A stretch of 64,000 nucleotides of DNA from Chryseobacterium sp. SORGH_AS_0447. GTDB taxonomy: Bacteria > Bacteroidota > Bacteroidia > Flavobacteriales > Weeksellaceae. Every line of letters begins with the position of its first letter. Within the stretch, counting starts at the first letter, position 1. Made by a program: the position numbers and the translations under genes. The notes beneath the pieces are model-generated. The model was given only the letters and a program-made list of their open reading frames with translations, ran no database searches and was not told the origin of the DNA. Of this stretch, positions 25,855 to 34,179 are shown piece after piece. The DNA lies in contig NZ_JAUTAR010000001.1 in NCBI RefSeq assembly GCF_030818695.1, positions 2,164,501 to 2,228,500 on the forward strand, in the 5' to 3' direction.

Positions 25855-26071
25855 ATTTTATACCAATCTTCTGCCGGTTTATTTAATTTATAAATCAAAG
25901 AATTTAAAAGACCTTTGATTTTCATGACTGTGTTGCCAGGAACCATTATTTTGGTGGCTATGTTAAAGCTCCGGCATGATCTGCAAAAGTCAGTGTTATC
26001 CGTGGAAAGCTTCATTAGCTGCCTGCACTTACTGCTGAAGTTTTCTGAAAGGTAAGTCTTTAAAATAGACG

Positions 26072-26572
26072 TTACCGGTTCACCAATATTTTTTCAAGGC
26101 CTTCCACCATCTCTTTTTCGACAGCATCTTCATCCAACGTTTCCAAGGTGTAAAAATCCGGCTTGAGCAAGGCAGTTCCGGTACCATTCTGGAAAATGGT
26201 ATCCAGATGAATTCCTATTCTTTTTAAATTTTTGTCGGCTGTAAACATAATGTGTGGGAATTTATCGTTTGCGTAAAAGTTGGATTCCACATTTCTTGAG
26301 ATCTGAAGTTTGATGTGAGGCTGTGTACTGATCCCTGTTCCGCCGGCAGTCTCTTCAGCGACAATTATTTTACTTCCGAATTTATTTTCTTTGAGCATCC
26401 TCCTGAATTCCTGCATTTTCGGTTCGATAAAATTTTTGCTTAAGGTCCTAAAACCTTCCAGGAAAAGGTCTTCTTCACTTTTTTTCTTAGCCAGGAGGTC
26501 CTTCAGTTTTTCATCTTCGGTTTTTAAATTATGAAATAAATCGTTCAGGCGGTTAATGCTTTCTTCTTTCAT
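26072..26572 (-). CDS. Hypothetical cytoplasmic protein with N-terminal coiled coil
   Basis: A 166-aa soluble protein. Residues 1-65 are charged and helical (NDLFHNLKTEDEKLKDLLAKKK). The second half appears to be an alpha/beta domain (SKIIVAEETAGGTGIS, PHIMFTADKNLKRIGIHLD). No signal peptide or membrane segment. No family recognised. It stands alone on the minus strand. Confidence 0.65.
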   Translation of the reverse strand: MKEESINRLNDLFHNLKTEDEKLKDLLAKKKSEEDLFLEGFRTLSKNFIEPKMQEFRRMLKENKFGSKIIVAEETAGGTGISTQPHIKLQISRNVESNFYANDKFPHIMFTADKNLKRIGIHLDTIFQNGTGTALLKPDFYTLETLDEDAVEKEMVEGLEKILVNR

Positions 26573-26717
26573 GCTGCTTTAAAAGTTCAGGATATCTAAT
26601 TTTAATACCGAAATATCGGAAATTTTTTCAGAGTAGAAAATAGGCGGATCCAAAAATATATTTGCCTCTTTCCAACCTTTTATGGGAATTATGCATCTTA
26701 TTATATAAACGATTATT

Positions 26718-27317
26718 ATGAAAATCACCATACCAAAACCCTGTCATGAAAATTGGGAAACAATGACTCCGAATGAAAAAGGAAGATTCTGTTCTGTATG
26801 CTCTAAAACCGTAAAGGATTTTACGGCTTCTACGGATGAGGAAATTATCAAGCATATAAAATCGGACCCTGGAATCTGCGGAAGATTTATGGAAGGCCAA
26901 TTGGGAAGGGAGCTCAGCTTTTCGGTGATCAGTACGCTGACCTTTGGATTATTTGTGTTAAGTAGTGTTGCTTTTACAGTGAATGGCCAGCAGATGAAAG
27001 ATGAAGAAGTGAAGAAAATAGATTTTAAGAAAGGAATCAACGGCATTGAAAGGGTAAAAGATACCCTCCTAAGCCGTTCGATTATTCTGGGCATGCCGAG
27101 CGAAGAAGATTACGAGTCTGTAAAACCCATGATTATGCTTAACAATAAAAGAATTTCCGAAGCCAGGATGAAAAGGCTAAAACCGGAGCAGGTAAAAAGC
27201 GTCATCATCCTTACCGGTGAAGGTGCCAAAGAGAAGTACGGCAGATCCGGGGAAAACGGAGTCATTATCATTGAAAGCAAAAAGGAAGATTCTGTTCTGT
27301 ATGCTCTAAAACCGTGA
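26718..27317 (+). CDS. CxxC/TonB-plug-like membrane protein with recombined C-terminus
   Basis: A 199-aa protein. The N-terminal module MKITIPKPCHENWETMTP with FCSVCSKTVKDF (a CxxC that may bind metal) is seen in many Bacteroidetes membrane proteins. One transmembrane helix lies at about residues 72-92 (ISTLTFGLFVLSSVAFTV). The C-terminal part resembles a TonB-receptor plug strand (EKYGRSGENGVIIIESK). The last 11 residues (EDSVLYALKP and the preceding K) are out of character. They come from reading another frame of a sequence identical to this gene's own CSVC region, so the true C-terminus was probably replaced by recombination with the next gene. Confidence 0.7.
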   Translation: MKITIPKPCHENWETMTPNEKGRFCSVCSKTVKDFTASTDEEIIKHIKSDPGICGRFMEGQLGRELSFSVISTLTFGLFVLSSVAFTVNGQQMKDEEVKKIDFKKGINGIERVKDTLLSRSIILGMPSEEDYESVKPMIMLNNKRISEARMKRLKPEQVKSVIILTGEGAKEKYGRSGENGVIIIESKKEDSVLYALKP

Positions 27318-27928
27318 AGGATTTTACCAGTTCTTCCGACGATCAAATTATAAATGCGTTTTCAGATTCTTCTGAAAATATCTGCGGCTATTTCAGGGAA
27401 TCCCAGCTTAATAAGGACTTGCAATATTCCTACATCAATTCTCTTTTTGCAAAGTTTGCTGTTGGCTTCATGTTGACGGCCGGAGGTTTTATTTCTTTGC
27501 AGGCACAGCAGTATCGAAAGGATACTTTAAAAGACCTGACGGATGGATTGGTAATAAAAGCATTCCCTGCAAAAAAAGCCTACAAATCAATGATAACAGG
27601 CGGAGCGACTGTAATATGCGAAGATCAATTAACAAATATTCAAAAAGAAAAAGAAGTATTATCTTCATTACAGGGTGTATTGGGAAGACCTGCTGCAAAA
27701 GAAACCTCAACAGAATTAAAGATTAAAGGTACAAATTCATCTTTAAAAAAAGATCAGCAGCCATTGGTTGTATTAGATCGTAAGGTGATAAGTTTAAGGA
27801 AATTTCAGGAAACAGATCCTGAATCCATAGAAACGATAAATGTTTTAAAAGGTGACGCGGCCACCGCTTTATATGGCGCAAAAGCAATAAATGGAGTAAT
27901 TTTGGTAACGACGAAAAAGAAAAATTAA
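27275..27928 (+). pseudogene. Paralogue of the preceding gene, lacking its start
   Basis: The frame open from 27275 reads KGRFCSVCSKTVKDFTSSSD, exactly the interior of the CxxC N-terminal module, but the first 20 or so residues (MKITIPKPCHE...) are missing and a stop (TGA, 27272-27274) precedes it. A GTG at 27314 could start a shortened 204-aa product. The rest is intact: a membrane helix at about residues 45-66, then VVLDRKVISL and VLKGDAATALYGAKAINGVI, a clear TonB plug/SusC-type motif. It looks like the 3' part of a paralogue fused out of frame to the end of the upstream gene. Confidence 0.7.
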
Positions 27929-27936
27929 ATATTCTC

Positions 27937-28392
27937 TTGAGAAAATATACCGCCGTAAAAGATAAAAAGCAATTTGTTATTTTGGATGAGGACTGTCGTG
28001 AGCTCGGAAGAATTGTTGATGCCAGTACATTCTTTAGTGTAAGGCAATATATCATTTACGATTCTAGAAGCTATGACATCCGGAATGTGGGATTCCTGAA
28101 AAACGATCTTGAATTATTCAATAATAGGGGCATTATTTATTTTACCGACCTGGCAAAGGAACGAATCATCAAATCCGGCAAAGGGGTGAGGATATATCAT
28201 TTTACCTTAAAGAAAACCAATCAGCTTTTTGAAAAAGACAGACTTCTGATTGAAATAAAAGAAGAAAGAAAATGGTTCAAAGATCCCGTCTTTCATATTG
28301 AAGCGGAGGAATCTGCTGATGACTTACTTATCCTGACTTTTTTACATTATTCTACCAGGGAGTTTAGTGGAATAGGAGGGGATGGCGAATAA
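27937..28392 (+). CDS. Hypothetical protein
   Basis: A 151-aa soluble protein read from a TTG codon nine bases after the preceding stop, so probably translationally coupled. It is beta-rich (KKQFVILDEDCRELGRIVD, QYIIYDSRSYDIRNVGF). The alternating strands resemble tubby/LURP-like folds, but this is only an impression. No signal peptide. Function unknown. Confidence 0.5.
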   Translation: MRKYTAVKDKKQFVILDEDCRELGRIVDASTFFSVRQYIIYDSRSYDIRNVGFLKNDLELFNNRGIIYFTDLAKERIIKSGKGVRIYHFTLKKTNQLFEKDRLLIEIKEERKWFKDPVFHIEAEESADDLLILTFLHYSTREFSGIGGDGE

Positions 28393-28401
28393 TTCAGACC
28401 T

Positions 28402-28428
28402 AAAAAAAGACCGTCAGTAACGGTCTTT
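28402..28428 (-). terminator. Terminator of the exported thiol peroxidase gene
   Basis: AAAGACCGT (28406-28414) and ACGGTCTTT (28420-28428) form a 9-bp stem. The minus strand continues into a T7 run, so it acts on the leftward gene. Confidence 0.85.
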
Positions 28429-28447
28429 GGTAGGATGTGTAAATGTT

Positions 28448-29038
28448 TTATTTCTTCAAGGCAGCGATGGCCGCTTCATAATTCGGCTCATGAGAAATAT
28501 CCGCTACCTGCTCTTCGTAAATGATCTTTCCTGCAGGATCAATAACGACAACCGCTCTGCTTAACAGTCCTTTCATGGCAGAATCAGTCAGTTCAACCCC
28601 ATACTTTTTCCCGAAATCCGAACGGAAATCTGAAAGCATCACTACATTTTTAATGCCTTCGGCCCCGCAGAATCTTTTCTGGGCAAACGGCAGATCTTTG
28701 GAGATGCATAGAACTACCGTATTCGGAAGATTAGCAGCCTCTTCATTGAAATGACGTACCGAAGCAGAACATACCCCGGTATCAACGCTCGGGAAAATGT
28801 TCAAAATCAGGTATTTTCCTTTATAGGAATCCAGCGTCTTGTCTTTCATGGTAATATCCGTCAGGGTAAATTGCGGAGCCTGTTTGTTCAGTGCCGGTAA
28901 TTTGGCATAAGTATGAACCGGTTTTCCGCCCGCCAATACCGTATTTGCCGTTCTGGAATTTTGGGCAAAAGCAAATGCGGAAAGAAATAAGAGAACGCCG
29001 AAAGCGAATTTTGAATACATAAAATTATTTTTAAGCAA
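28448..29038 (-). CDS. tpx: Exported thiol peroxidase (Tpx)
   Basis: A 196-aa atypical 2-Cys peroxiredoxin that reduces hydroperoxides with thioredoxin-type donors. A signal peptide (about residues 8-26, LLFLSAFAFAQ) puts it in the periplasm, which is unusual for Tpx. The peroxidatic Cys is in FPSVDTGVCSASVRHF and the resolving Cys in KRFCGAEG. VVVIDPAGKIIYEEQV is the family strand. A second copy without signal peptide lies at 51705-52205. A possible start at residue 7 (MYSKFAFG) is equally good. Confidence 0.92.
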   Translation of the reverse strand: MLKNNFMYSKFAFGVLLFLSAFAFAQNSRTANTVLAGGKPVHTYAKLPALNKQAPQFTLTDITMKDKTLDSYKGKYLILNIFPSVDTGVCSASVRHFNEEAANLPNTVVLCISKDLPFAQKRFCGAEGIKNVVMLSDFRSDFGKKYGVELTDSAMKGLLSRAVVVIDPAGKIIYEEQVADISHEPNYEAAIAALKK

Positions 29039-29174
29039 AATTATTGTTTTTCCGGTTCGGTCATGTTAAACTTTTTTTAAATAGAACAAATCTATGACCC
29101 CGCTCTTTTTAAAATCAAAATTTAGGGTTACCTTTAATATTCAAATCCTATCAGACTATTAAAAACAAAAAATT

Positions 29175-30803
29175 ATGAGTTCAGAAGACACCTCTTTATT
29201 TCACGAAATATTCAAATCCGAAAACGACATTCCTGAAGAATATAAAGTTCCCGAGCTTCATCAGCGGGAATACCTGCTCAACGGCGAGCTGGTAAAATGG
29301 GAGGGTAATGTGCAGGAAATTTATTCCCCGGTCTGCATCCGCACCGAAAACGGTCTCGAAAGAAAATTACTGGGAAGTATTCCGGATATCGGACCTGATG
29401 AAGCGATGAAGGTTTTGGATGCGTGTGTCAAAGCCTATGATAATGGACTCGGTGAGTGGCCGACCATGTCTGTAGAAGGCCGCATTAAGTGCATGCAGAA
29501 ATTTGTCTATCTCATGATCAAAGAACGGGATCTCATCATCCGGCTGCTGATGTGGGAAATCGGAAAAACCCTGGCCGATTCTACCAAAGAATTCGACAGA
29601 ACCGTAGATTATATCAACCAGACCATAGATGCACTGAAAGATTTGGACCGGGAATCTTCCCGCTTCCAGCAGGCAGAAGGAACGATCGCCCAGATCAGAA
29701 GAGCACCGCTGGGAGTTGTGCTCAGCATGGGGCCGTTCAATTATCCATTAAATGAAATTTTTACGACGCTGATCCCGGCATTGATCATGGGGAATACCAT
29801 TTTGTTTAAGCTTCCAAAACACGGCGTTTTGGCCCATTATCCTTTGTTAAAAGCTTTTAAAGAAGCATTTCCTGCCGGAACCGTCAATACCCTTTATGGT
29901 AAAGGTTCGGAGATCATTACGCCGATCATGGAAAGTGGAAAAGTAAATGTCCTGGCATTTATCGGTTCCAGCAAAGTGGCCAACGGACTGAAAAAACTGC
30001 ATCCGAAAGTTAATCGTTTAAGAGCTATTCTAAGTTTAGATGCAAAAAACGCAGCAATCGTTACCAAAAACGCCAATCTTGATGTAGCGGTAAACGAATG
30101 CATCTTAGGGGCACTTTCTTTTAACGGGCAGAGATGCACGGCTTTAAAACTGATTTTTGTTCAGAAAGAAGTTGCAGAAGAGTTTACTGAAAAACTAACG
30201 GCTGCCGTTTCTGCAATGAAAGCCGGTCTTCCTTGGGAAAAAGACGTAAAGATCACTCCTCTTCCGGAAGTCAATAAACCGGCTTACCTTAAAGAATGTA
30301 TCGACGATGCATTGGCGAAAGGTGCAACAGTACTAAATAATCATGGTGGTTTTACGGAAGAATCTTTTGTATTCCCGGCAGTGGTTTATCCGGTAAACAG
30401 CGAAATGAAACTTTATCATGAAGAGCAGTTCGGGCCGATCATCCCGGTCGTTCCGTTTAAAAATATTGAAGAACCTATCGATTATCAGGTGCATGCTTCG
30501 CACGGAATGCAGGTAAGCATTTTCAGTGAAGATCCGATGGAAGTCTCTAAACTTATCGATCCTTTTGTGAACCTGGTAAGCCGGGTGAACATCAACTGCC
30601 AGGCACAGCGTGGTCCGGATGTCTTTCCGTTTACCGGAAGAAAGGACAGTGCGGAAGGAACCCTTTCCGTTTTCGATGCGCTGCGCTCGTTTTCGATCAG
30701 GTCTCTGGTTGCTGCAAAAATTACGGATTCCAATAAAAACCTGCTGAATACAATTGTCAGAGATCATGATTCCAATTTCCTGAGCACCGATTATATTTTT
30801 TAA
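29175..30803 (+). CDS. Aldehyde dehydrogenase, GapN-like (NADP-dependent GAPDH type)
   Basis: A 542-aa ALDH-superfamily enzyme. It most resembles non-phosphorylating NADP-dependent glyceraldehyde-3-phosphate dehydrogenase, which would oxidise GAP to 3-phosphoglycerate. Visible features are GVVLSMGPFNYPLNE, the Rossmann loop FIGSSKVANGL, and the catalytic Cys in SFNGQRCTALK. The usual ELGGK motif with its general-base Glu reads SLDAKN here, so that Glu is absent. The C-terminus (NVNCQAQRGPDVFPF-like region and FDALRSFSIR) matches the GapN type. Monocistronic. Confidence 0.82.
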   Translation: MSSEDTSLFHEIFKSENDIPEEYKVPELHQREYLLNGELVKWEGNVQEIYSPVCIRTENGLERKLLGSIPDIGPDEAMKVLDACVKAYDNGLGEWPTMSVEGRIKCMQKFVYLMIKERDLIIRLLMWEIGKTLADSTKEFDRTVDYINQTIDALKDLDRESSRFQQAEGTIAQIRRAPLGVVLSMGPFNYPLNEIFTTLIPALIMGNTILFKLPKHGVLAHYPLLKAFKEAFPAGTVNTLYGKGSEIITPIMESGKVNVLAFIGSSKVANGLKKLHPKVNRLRAILSLDAKNAAIVTKNANLDVAVNECILGALSFNGQRCTALKLIFVQKEVAEEFTEKLTAAVSAMKAGLPWEKDVKITPLPEVNKPAYLKECIDDALAKGATVLNNHGGFTEESFVFPAVVYPVNSEMKLYHEEQFGPIIPVVPFKNIEEPIDYQVHASHGMQVSIFSEDPMEVSKLIDPFVNLVSRVNINCQAQRGPDVFPFTGRKDSAEGTLSVFDALRSFSIRSLVAAKITDSNKNLLNTIVRDHDSNFLSTDYIF

Positions 30804-31105
30804 TATAAAAATCAGTGAAATCTGCAAAGGATTTAACAAATGATATTTGACGCGAAAATCTATGGTTATCCCTTAGCACAAAAATTTTAACCACAAAAGA
30901 GACAAAAGATATCGATGCTGCAAATTAAAGCTGAATATCTGATGTGGATAAGTTCACAAAAGTTTAAAAATCTTTGATTTTTATATTCGATAAAGTCAAA
31001 GACGTCAATAGGTAGCTAAGGTTACTCTGAGCCATCGGGATTATTTTCGAAAATCTATACTATCGACTAGAAAATAATACAGCTTAAAATAAAATCCGCA
31101 ATCTG
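30804..31105 (+). repeat. Dispersed intergenic repeat copy, no gene
   Basis: About 30880-31045 is a diverged copy of the family that forms the 208-bp array at 60083. It shares TTTTAACCACAAAAG, GCTGCAAATTAAAGCTGAAT, CACAAAAGTTTAAAAATC and a GTAGCTAAGGTTACT segment. No coding sequence is seen. Confidence 0.65.
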
Positions 31106-31135
31106 ATTAGACTGCACCCAAAAGTTTGGACAAAA

Positions 31136-31942
31136 TTAAACAATATTATTAAAGAAAAGAGTTCGGTACTGTACCGGGCTCTTTCCATTTAGATTTAACC
31201 GTATTCTGTCATTATTGTAATAAGTGATGTATTGTTTTATCTCTTTTTTCAGCTCATCAATTGTTTTAAACTTTTTGGTATAAAACATCTCAGATTTCAG
31301 TGTTCCGAAAAAGTTTTCAATCACGGCATTGTCCAGACAGTTTCCTTTTCTGGACATACTCTGGATGATTCCTTTTTCTTTCAAGATATTTTGATATGCC
31401 TTCATCTGGTATTGCCAACCTTGATCTGAATGTAAGATGATATTTTCTGTATTTTTAATTTTCTTTAAGCTCTTTTTCAGCATATCTGTAATCTGCGCGA
31501 AGACAGGTCTTTCTGAGAGATTATAGCTGATGATTTCACCGTTGAATAAATCGATGATCGGAGACAGATAAAGCTTGTTTCCCGAGACATTAAACTCAGT
31601 TACATCAGTTGCCCATTTTTTGTTCGGCTGCTCTGCTTTAAAGTTTCTTTTTAAAATATTGGGTGCTATTTTCCCTTGTTCACCCCGGTAAGATTTGTAT
31701 CTTTTGACCCGTATAATACTTTTCAGTCCTAACGTTTTCATTAATCTCAAAACTGTTTTATGATTGATGATGACACCTTTTTCTTTCATTGTTAAAGTAA
31801 TACGTCGGTATCCGAACCTTCCTTTGTGCCTGTGATAAATTTGTTTTATCATTGCTTTTACATCAGAATATTTGTCGCTCTGAGCTCTGTTCTGATGATA
31901 ATAAAAACTGCTTCTGCCCATCCCTGCACAATCCAGCAACAC
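31136..31942 (-). CDS. IS3-family transposase OrfB (integrase domain)
   Basis: The 268-aa catalytic part with an rve DDE domain: WATDVTEFNVSGNK (first Asp), ILHSDQGWQYQ (second Asp) and CLDNAVIENFFGTLKSEMF (Glu). An HTH_21-like segment (HKGRFGYRRITLTMKEKG) precedes it. The frame is open upstream of the Met to the orfA slippery site, reading KKVRRLSSQKQQAEAIEELR. The natural product is therefore probably an OrfAB fusion made by -1 frameshifting. Confidence 0.93.
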   Translation of the reverse strand: MLLDCAGMGRSSFYYHQNRAQSDKYSDVKAMIKQIYHRHKGRFGYRRITLTMKEKGVIINHKTVLRLMKTLGLKSIIRVKRYKSYRGEQGKIAPNILKRNFKAEQPNKKWATDVTEFNVSGNKLYLSPIIDLFNGEIISYNLSERPVFAQITDMLKKSLKKIKNTENIILHSDQGWQYQMKAYQNILKEKGIIQSMSRKGNCLDNAVIENFFGTLKSEMFYTKKFKTIDELKKEIKQYITYYNNDRIRLNLNGKSPVQYRTLFFNNIV

Positions 31943-31962
31943 AGAGAGATTGTATTGATGCC

Positions 31963-32487
31963 TTAACTCTTCGATGGCTTCTGCTTGTTGTTTTTGAGAG
32001 CTAAGGCGTCTAACTTTTTTAGAAAATCGATTTCGGCCCGAAGTCTTTCATTTTCCAATAACAGTTCTTCTTCTCTAGTCAGTGGTTTGCCGGACTTTTT
32101 CTTTTTTTGTTTGTAATTGCTCATTATTGATGCTCTTCCTATGGGTTTATTCTTTAACCCTAAAATACCATATTTTTCGTAAGCAACACGCCAGGTACTA
32201 ATACTGGATTCTGCAGCGATATTGAATCTGGCAGCAGCTTGCTTTAGAGAAAGGTTTTGCGACTCCATCGTTTCCAAAACCCTGAGCTTAAATTTTACAT
32301 CATAACAGCGGTTGCTCCTGCGTTGTAAACCCTGAATTCCGTATAAATCATAAAACCTTTTCCATTTGCGAATAATAGACTCATCCAAACCTATTTCCCG
32401 AGCTAAAGAGCGGACCGAAAGATTTTGTTTCCCAATTCTTTCTATGCAACTCAACTTAAATGATAAACTATATTTTGATATTCCCAT
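31963..32487 (-). CDS. IS3-family OrfA (helix-turn-helix)
   Basis: A 174-aa DNA-binding protein with two helix-turn-helix modules (SVRSLAREIGLDESIIRKWKR and SLKQAAARFNIAAESSISTWR) and a C-terminal leucine-zipper-like helix (EEELLLENERLRAEIDFLKKL). The codons for FLKKL contain the heptamer A-AAA-AAG (plus-strand 32014-32020). This is the classical IS3 -1 slippage signal and leads into the orfB frame. Confidence 0.92.
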   Translation of the reverse strand: MGISKYSLSFKLSCIERIGKQNLSVRSLAREIGLDESIIRKWKRFYDLYGIQGLQRRSNRCYDVKFKLRVLETMESQNLSLKQAAARFNIAAESSISTWRVAYEKYGILGLKNKPIGRASIMSNYKQKKKKSGKPLTREEELLLENERLRAEIDFLKKLDALALKNNKQKPSKS

Positions 32488-32591
32488 AAATAAAAAATGC
32501 CCCTAAAAAGTGTCTAACTTTTTGGGGGCAGTCCAGATCGAGATTGCGGATTTTTTGATTGGTAAAAATCAAATAGATATTGAAAGAAAAG

Positions 32592-33422
32592 TTACTTTTC
32601 AGTTAAGAACCTGCTGATAATGCTATTTAACTCTTCAGCATGGGTTACATTAAGTCCGTGCGGCGCACCGTCGATAATAACGAATTCATTATTGGCAATT
32701 CCTTGTGCAGCCTGTTTTCCTGCTGTATCAATAGGAACTACGTTATCGGAATCTCCATGAACGATCAGTGTTCTTACGTTTACATTAGAAAGTTCCGGAC
32801 GGAAATCGGTATTTGCCCAGCTTTCCGCACATTTGATGGTGGCAATCGGGTTGGCAAAAGAAGCGATGGCCCAGTCGTAATCGAGCTGCTTTTGGCTTAC
32901 CGGTTTAGACAGCATTCCGTAATTGTAAAAATCTTTGTGGAAAGATTCCAGGAATGTAATTCTGTCGGTTTTCAGAGCATTCAGGATCTCATCGAGTTTT
33001 TCCTGTGGCACTCCATCAGGATTATCTTCTTTTTGTTTTACAACAGGAATAATGGATGAAATCAGCGCTACTTTATCTACATTTTCAGATCCGTAATTGG
33101 TTAAGTAACGCACAACTTCTCCTCCTCCCATGGAGAATCCGAAAAGAATTACGTTTTTTAAATCAAGTTGTGAAATCAGTTCGTGCAGATCCTTTGCCAG
33201 TCCGTCATAATCATATCCGTCTGCTGTAGGAGACGATTTTCCGAAACCTTTTCTATCATAAGCGATAACCCGGTAACCTAAATTTAAAAGTACGGGAATC
33301 TGCATCTCCCATGATTTTCCGCTTAGCGGCCATCCGTGAATTAAAATAATAGGTTGTCCTGATCCGAAATCTTCATAATAAAGTTGGACGTTCTGGTCGT
33401 CCTGTTTTGTAATGTAAGGCAT
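32592..33422 (-). CDS. Alpha/beta hydrolase, non-heme chloroperoxidase-like
   Basis: A 276-aa alpha/beta hydrolase. The oxyanion segment is ILIHGWPLSG, the nucleophile Ser is in LFGFSMGGGEVVRYL, the acid Asp region is HGDSDNVVPID, and the catalytic His is in GAPHGLNVTH. VIAYDRKGFGKSSPTADGYDYD matches the cofactor-free haloperoxidase/esterase group. The start at 33422 (MPYITKQDD) is preferred to the upstream in-frame Met at 33467, which adds a segment without homology. No signal peptide. Substrate unknown. Confidence 0.9.
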   Translation of the reverse strand: MPYITKQDDQNVQLYYEDFGSGQPIILIHGWPLSGKSWEMQIPVLLNLGYRVIAYDRKGFGKSSPTADGYDYDGLAKDLHELISQLDLKNVILFGFSMGGGEVVRYLTNYGSENVDKVALISSIIPVVKQKEDNPDGVPQEKLDEILNALKTDRITFLESFHKDFYNYGMLSKPVSQKQLDYDWAIASFANPIATIKCAESWANTDFRPELSNVNVRTLIVHGDSDNVVPIDTAGKQAAQGIANNEFVIIDGAPHGLNVTHAEELNSIISRFLTEK

Positions 33423-33660
33423 AATTATATTTTTGGTGTACAACATGGATCTCAAATATTGAGCCATAATATGGTAGCTTTAAAAAAATTAAATCAAGAT
33501 TATCTTTTATATCAATTGATATTCATATGCTCTTCCTTTGTCAAAATTTTTAAGTACACTCAAATTAAATTAACTTAGAAAATCTTTTATTTTTATTTTT
33601 TTCAAAACGATTGTAACATTTTTTCACGATAGTAACTAACTCTACAGAGAGTAAAAAATC

Positions 33661-34161
33661 ATGGCTTCATCAGAACAGGAATTTTTAGAAAAGATCGAAA
33701 AACATAAGGGAATCATTTTTAAGATTTCTAAAATGTATATGGACGAAAAAGACGACCGCGATGATCTTTTTCAGGAAATTACGTATCAGGTCTGGAAAGC
33801 GTATCCCAACTTCAAAGGGGAAAGTGAATTTTCAACCTGGCTATACAGGATCGCACTTAATACGGCCATTATTTTCCTCAAAAATGAAAAGAAAAGAAGT
33901 TTTATCGGGCGTGAGGATTTTTCCAATTACAAAATAATACAGGACGAATTCGATCACGAAAAGGAAGAGAAGCTCAGTGCGATGTACAAAGCCATCTACC
34001 AGCTGAATCCCATCGACAAAGCTTTTATTTTCTACTACCTCGAAGATTTTTCCGGAAAGGAGATTGCCGAACAGCTGGGAATTTCCGAAGGAAATGTGCG
34101 GGTAAAAATGAACCGCGCCAAAAATAAACTGAAAGATATCTTACAAACAAATACACCCTAA
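33661..34161 (+). CDS. ECF-type sigma-70 family RNA polymerase sigma factor
   Basis: A 166-aa sigma factor with regions 2 and 4 only. Region 2: DRDDLFQEITYQVWKAYPNF and STWLYRIALNTAI. Region 4: SGKEIAEQLGISEGNVRVKMNRAKNKLK. Eighteen bases downstream is a gene for a multi-pass membrane protein, the usual place for a cognate anti-sigma factor. It probably directs an envelope- or stress-related regulon together with that partner. Its own promoter was not recognised. Confidence 0.93.
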   Translation: MASSEQEFLEKIEKHKGIIFKISKMYMDEKDDRDDLFQEITYQVWKAYPNFKGESEFSTWLYRIALNTAIIFLKNEKKRSFIGREDFSNYKIIQDEFDHEKEEKLSAMYKAIYQLNPIDKAFIFYYLEDFSGKEIAEQLGISEGNVRVKMNRAKNKLKDILQTNTP

Positions 34162-34179
34162 CTTTTAAATCAATTTATC

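Larger units (their letters stand above)
31109..32535 (-). mobile_element. Complete IS3-family insertion sequence, about 1427 bp
   Basis: The ends are imperfect inverted repeats: TAGACTGCACCCAAAAGTTT at 31109 and TGGACTGCCCCCAAAAAGTT read inward from 32535. A 3-bp duplication GAT flanks them (31106-31108 and 32536-32538). Inside are orfA and orfB in the usual IS3 arrangement with a slippery heptamer. Everything needed appears intact. Confidence 0.88.
31092..32554. other. Ancestral terminator hairpin split by the IS3 element
   Basis: AAAATCCGCAATCT (31092-31105) and AGATTGCGGATTTT (32541-32554) are perfect complements, with a T run after the right arm. Removing the IS and one GAT leaves a 14-bp stem with loop GATCG: a terminator between the GapN-like gene and the convergent hydrolase. 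Confidence 0.75.

Noticed and set aside
25797..26015. A 72-codon minus-strand frame after hsp20
   Set aside because: Its last 20 or so codons run through the perfect hsp20 terminator hairpin and it has no recognisable domain. It reads somewhat like protein (GNTVMKIKGLLNSL), so a remnant cannot be excluded, but it is not supported as a gene.
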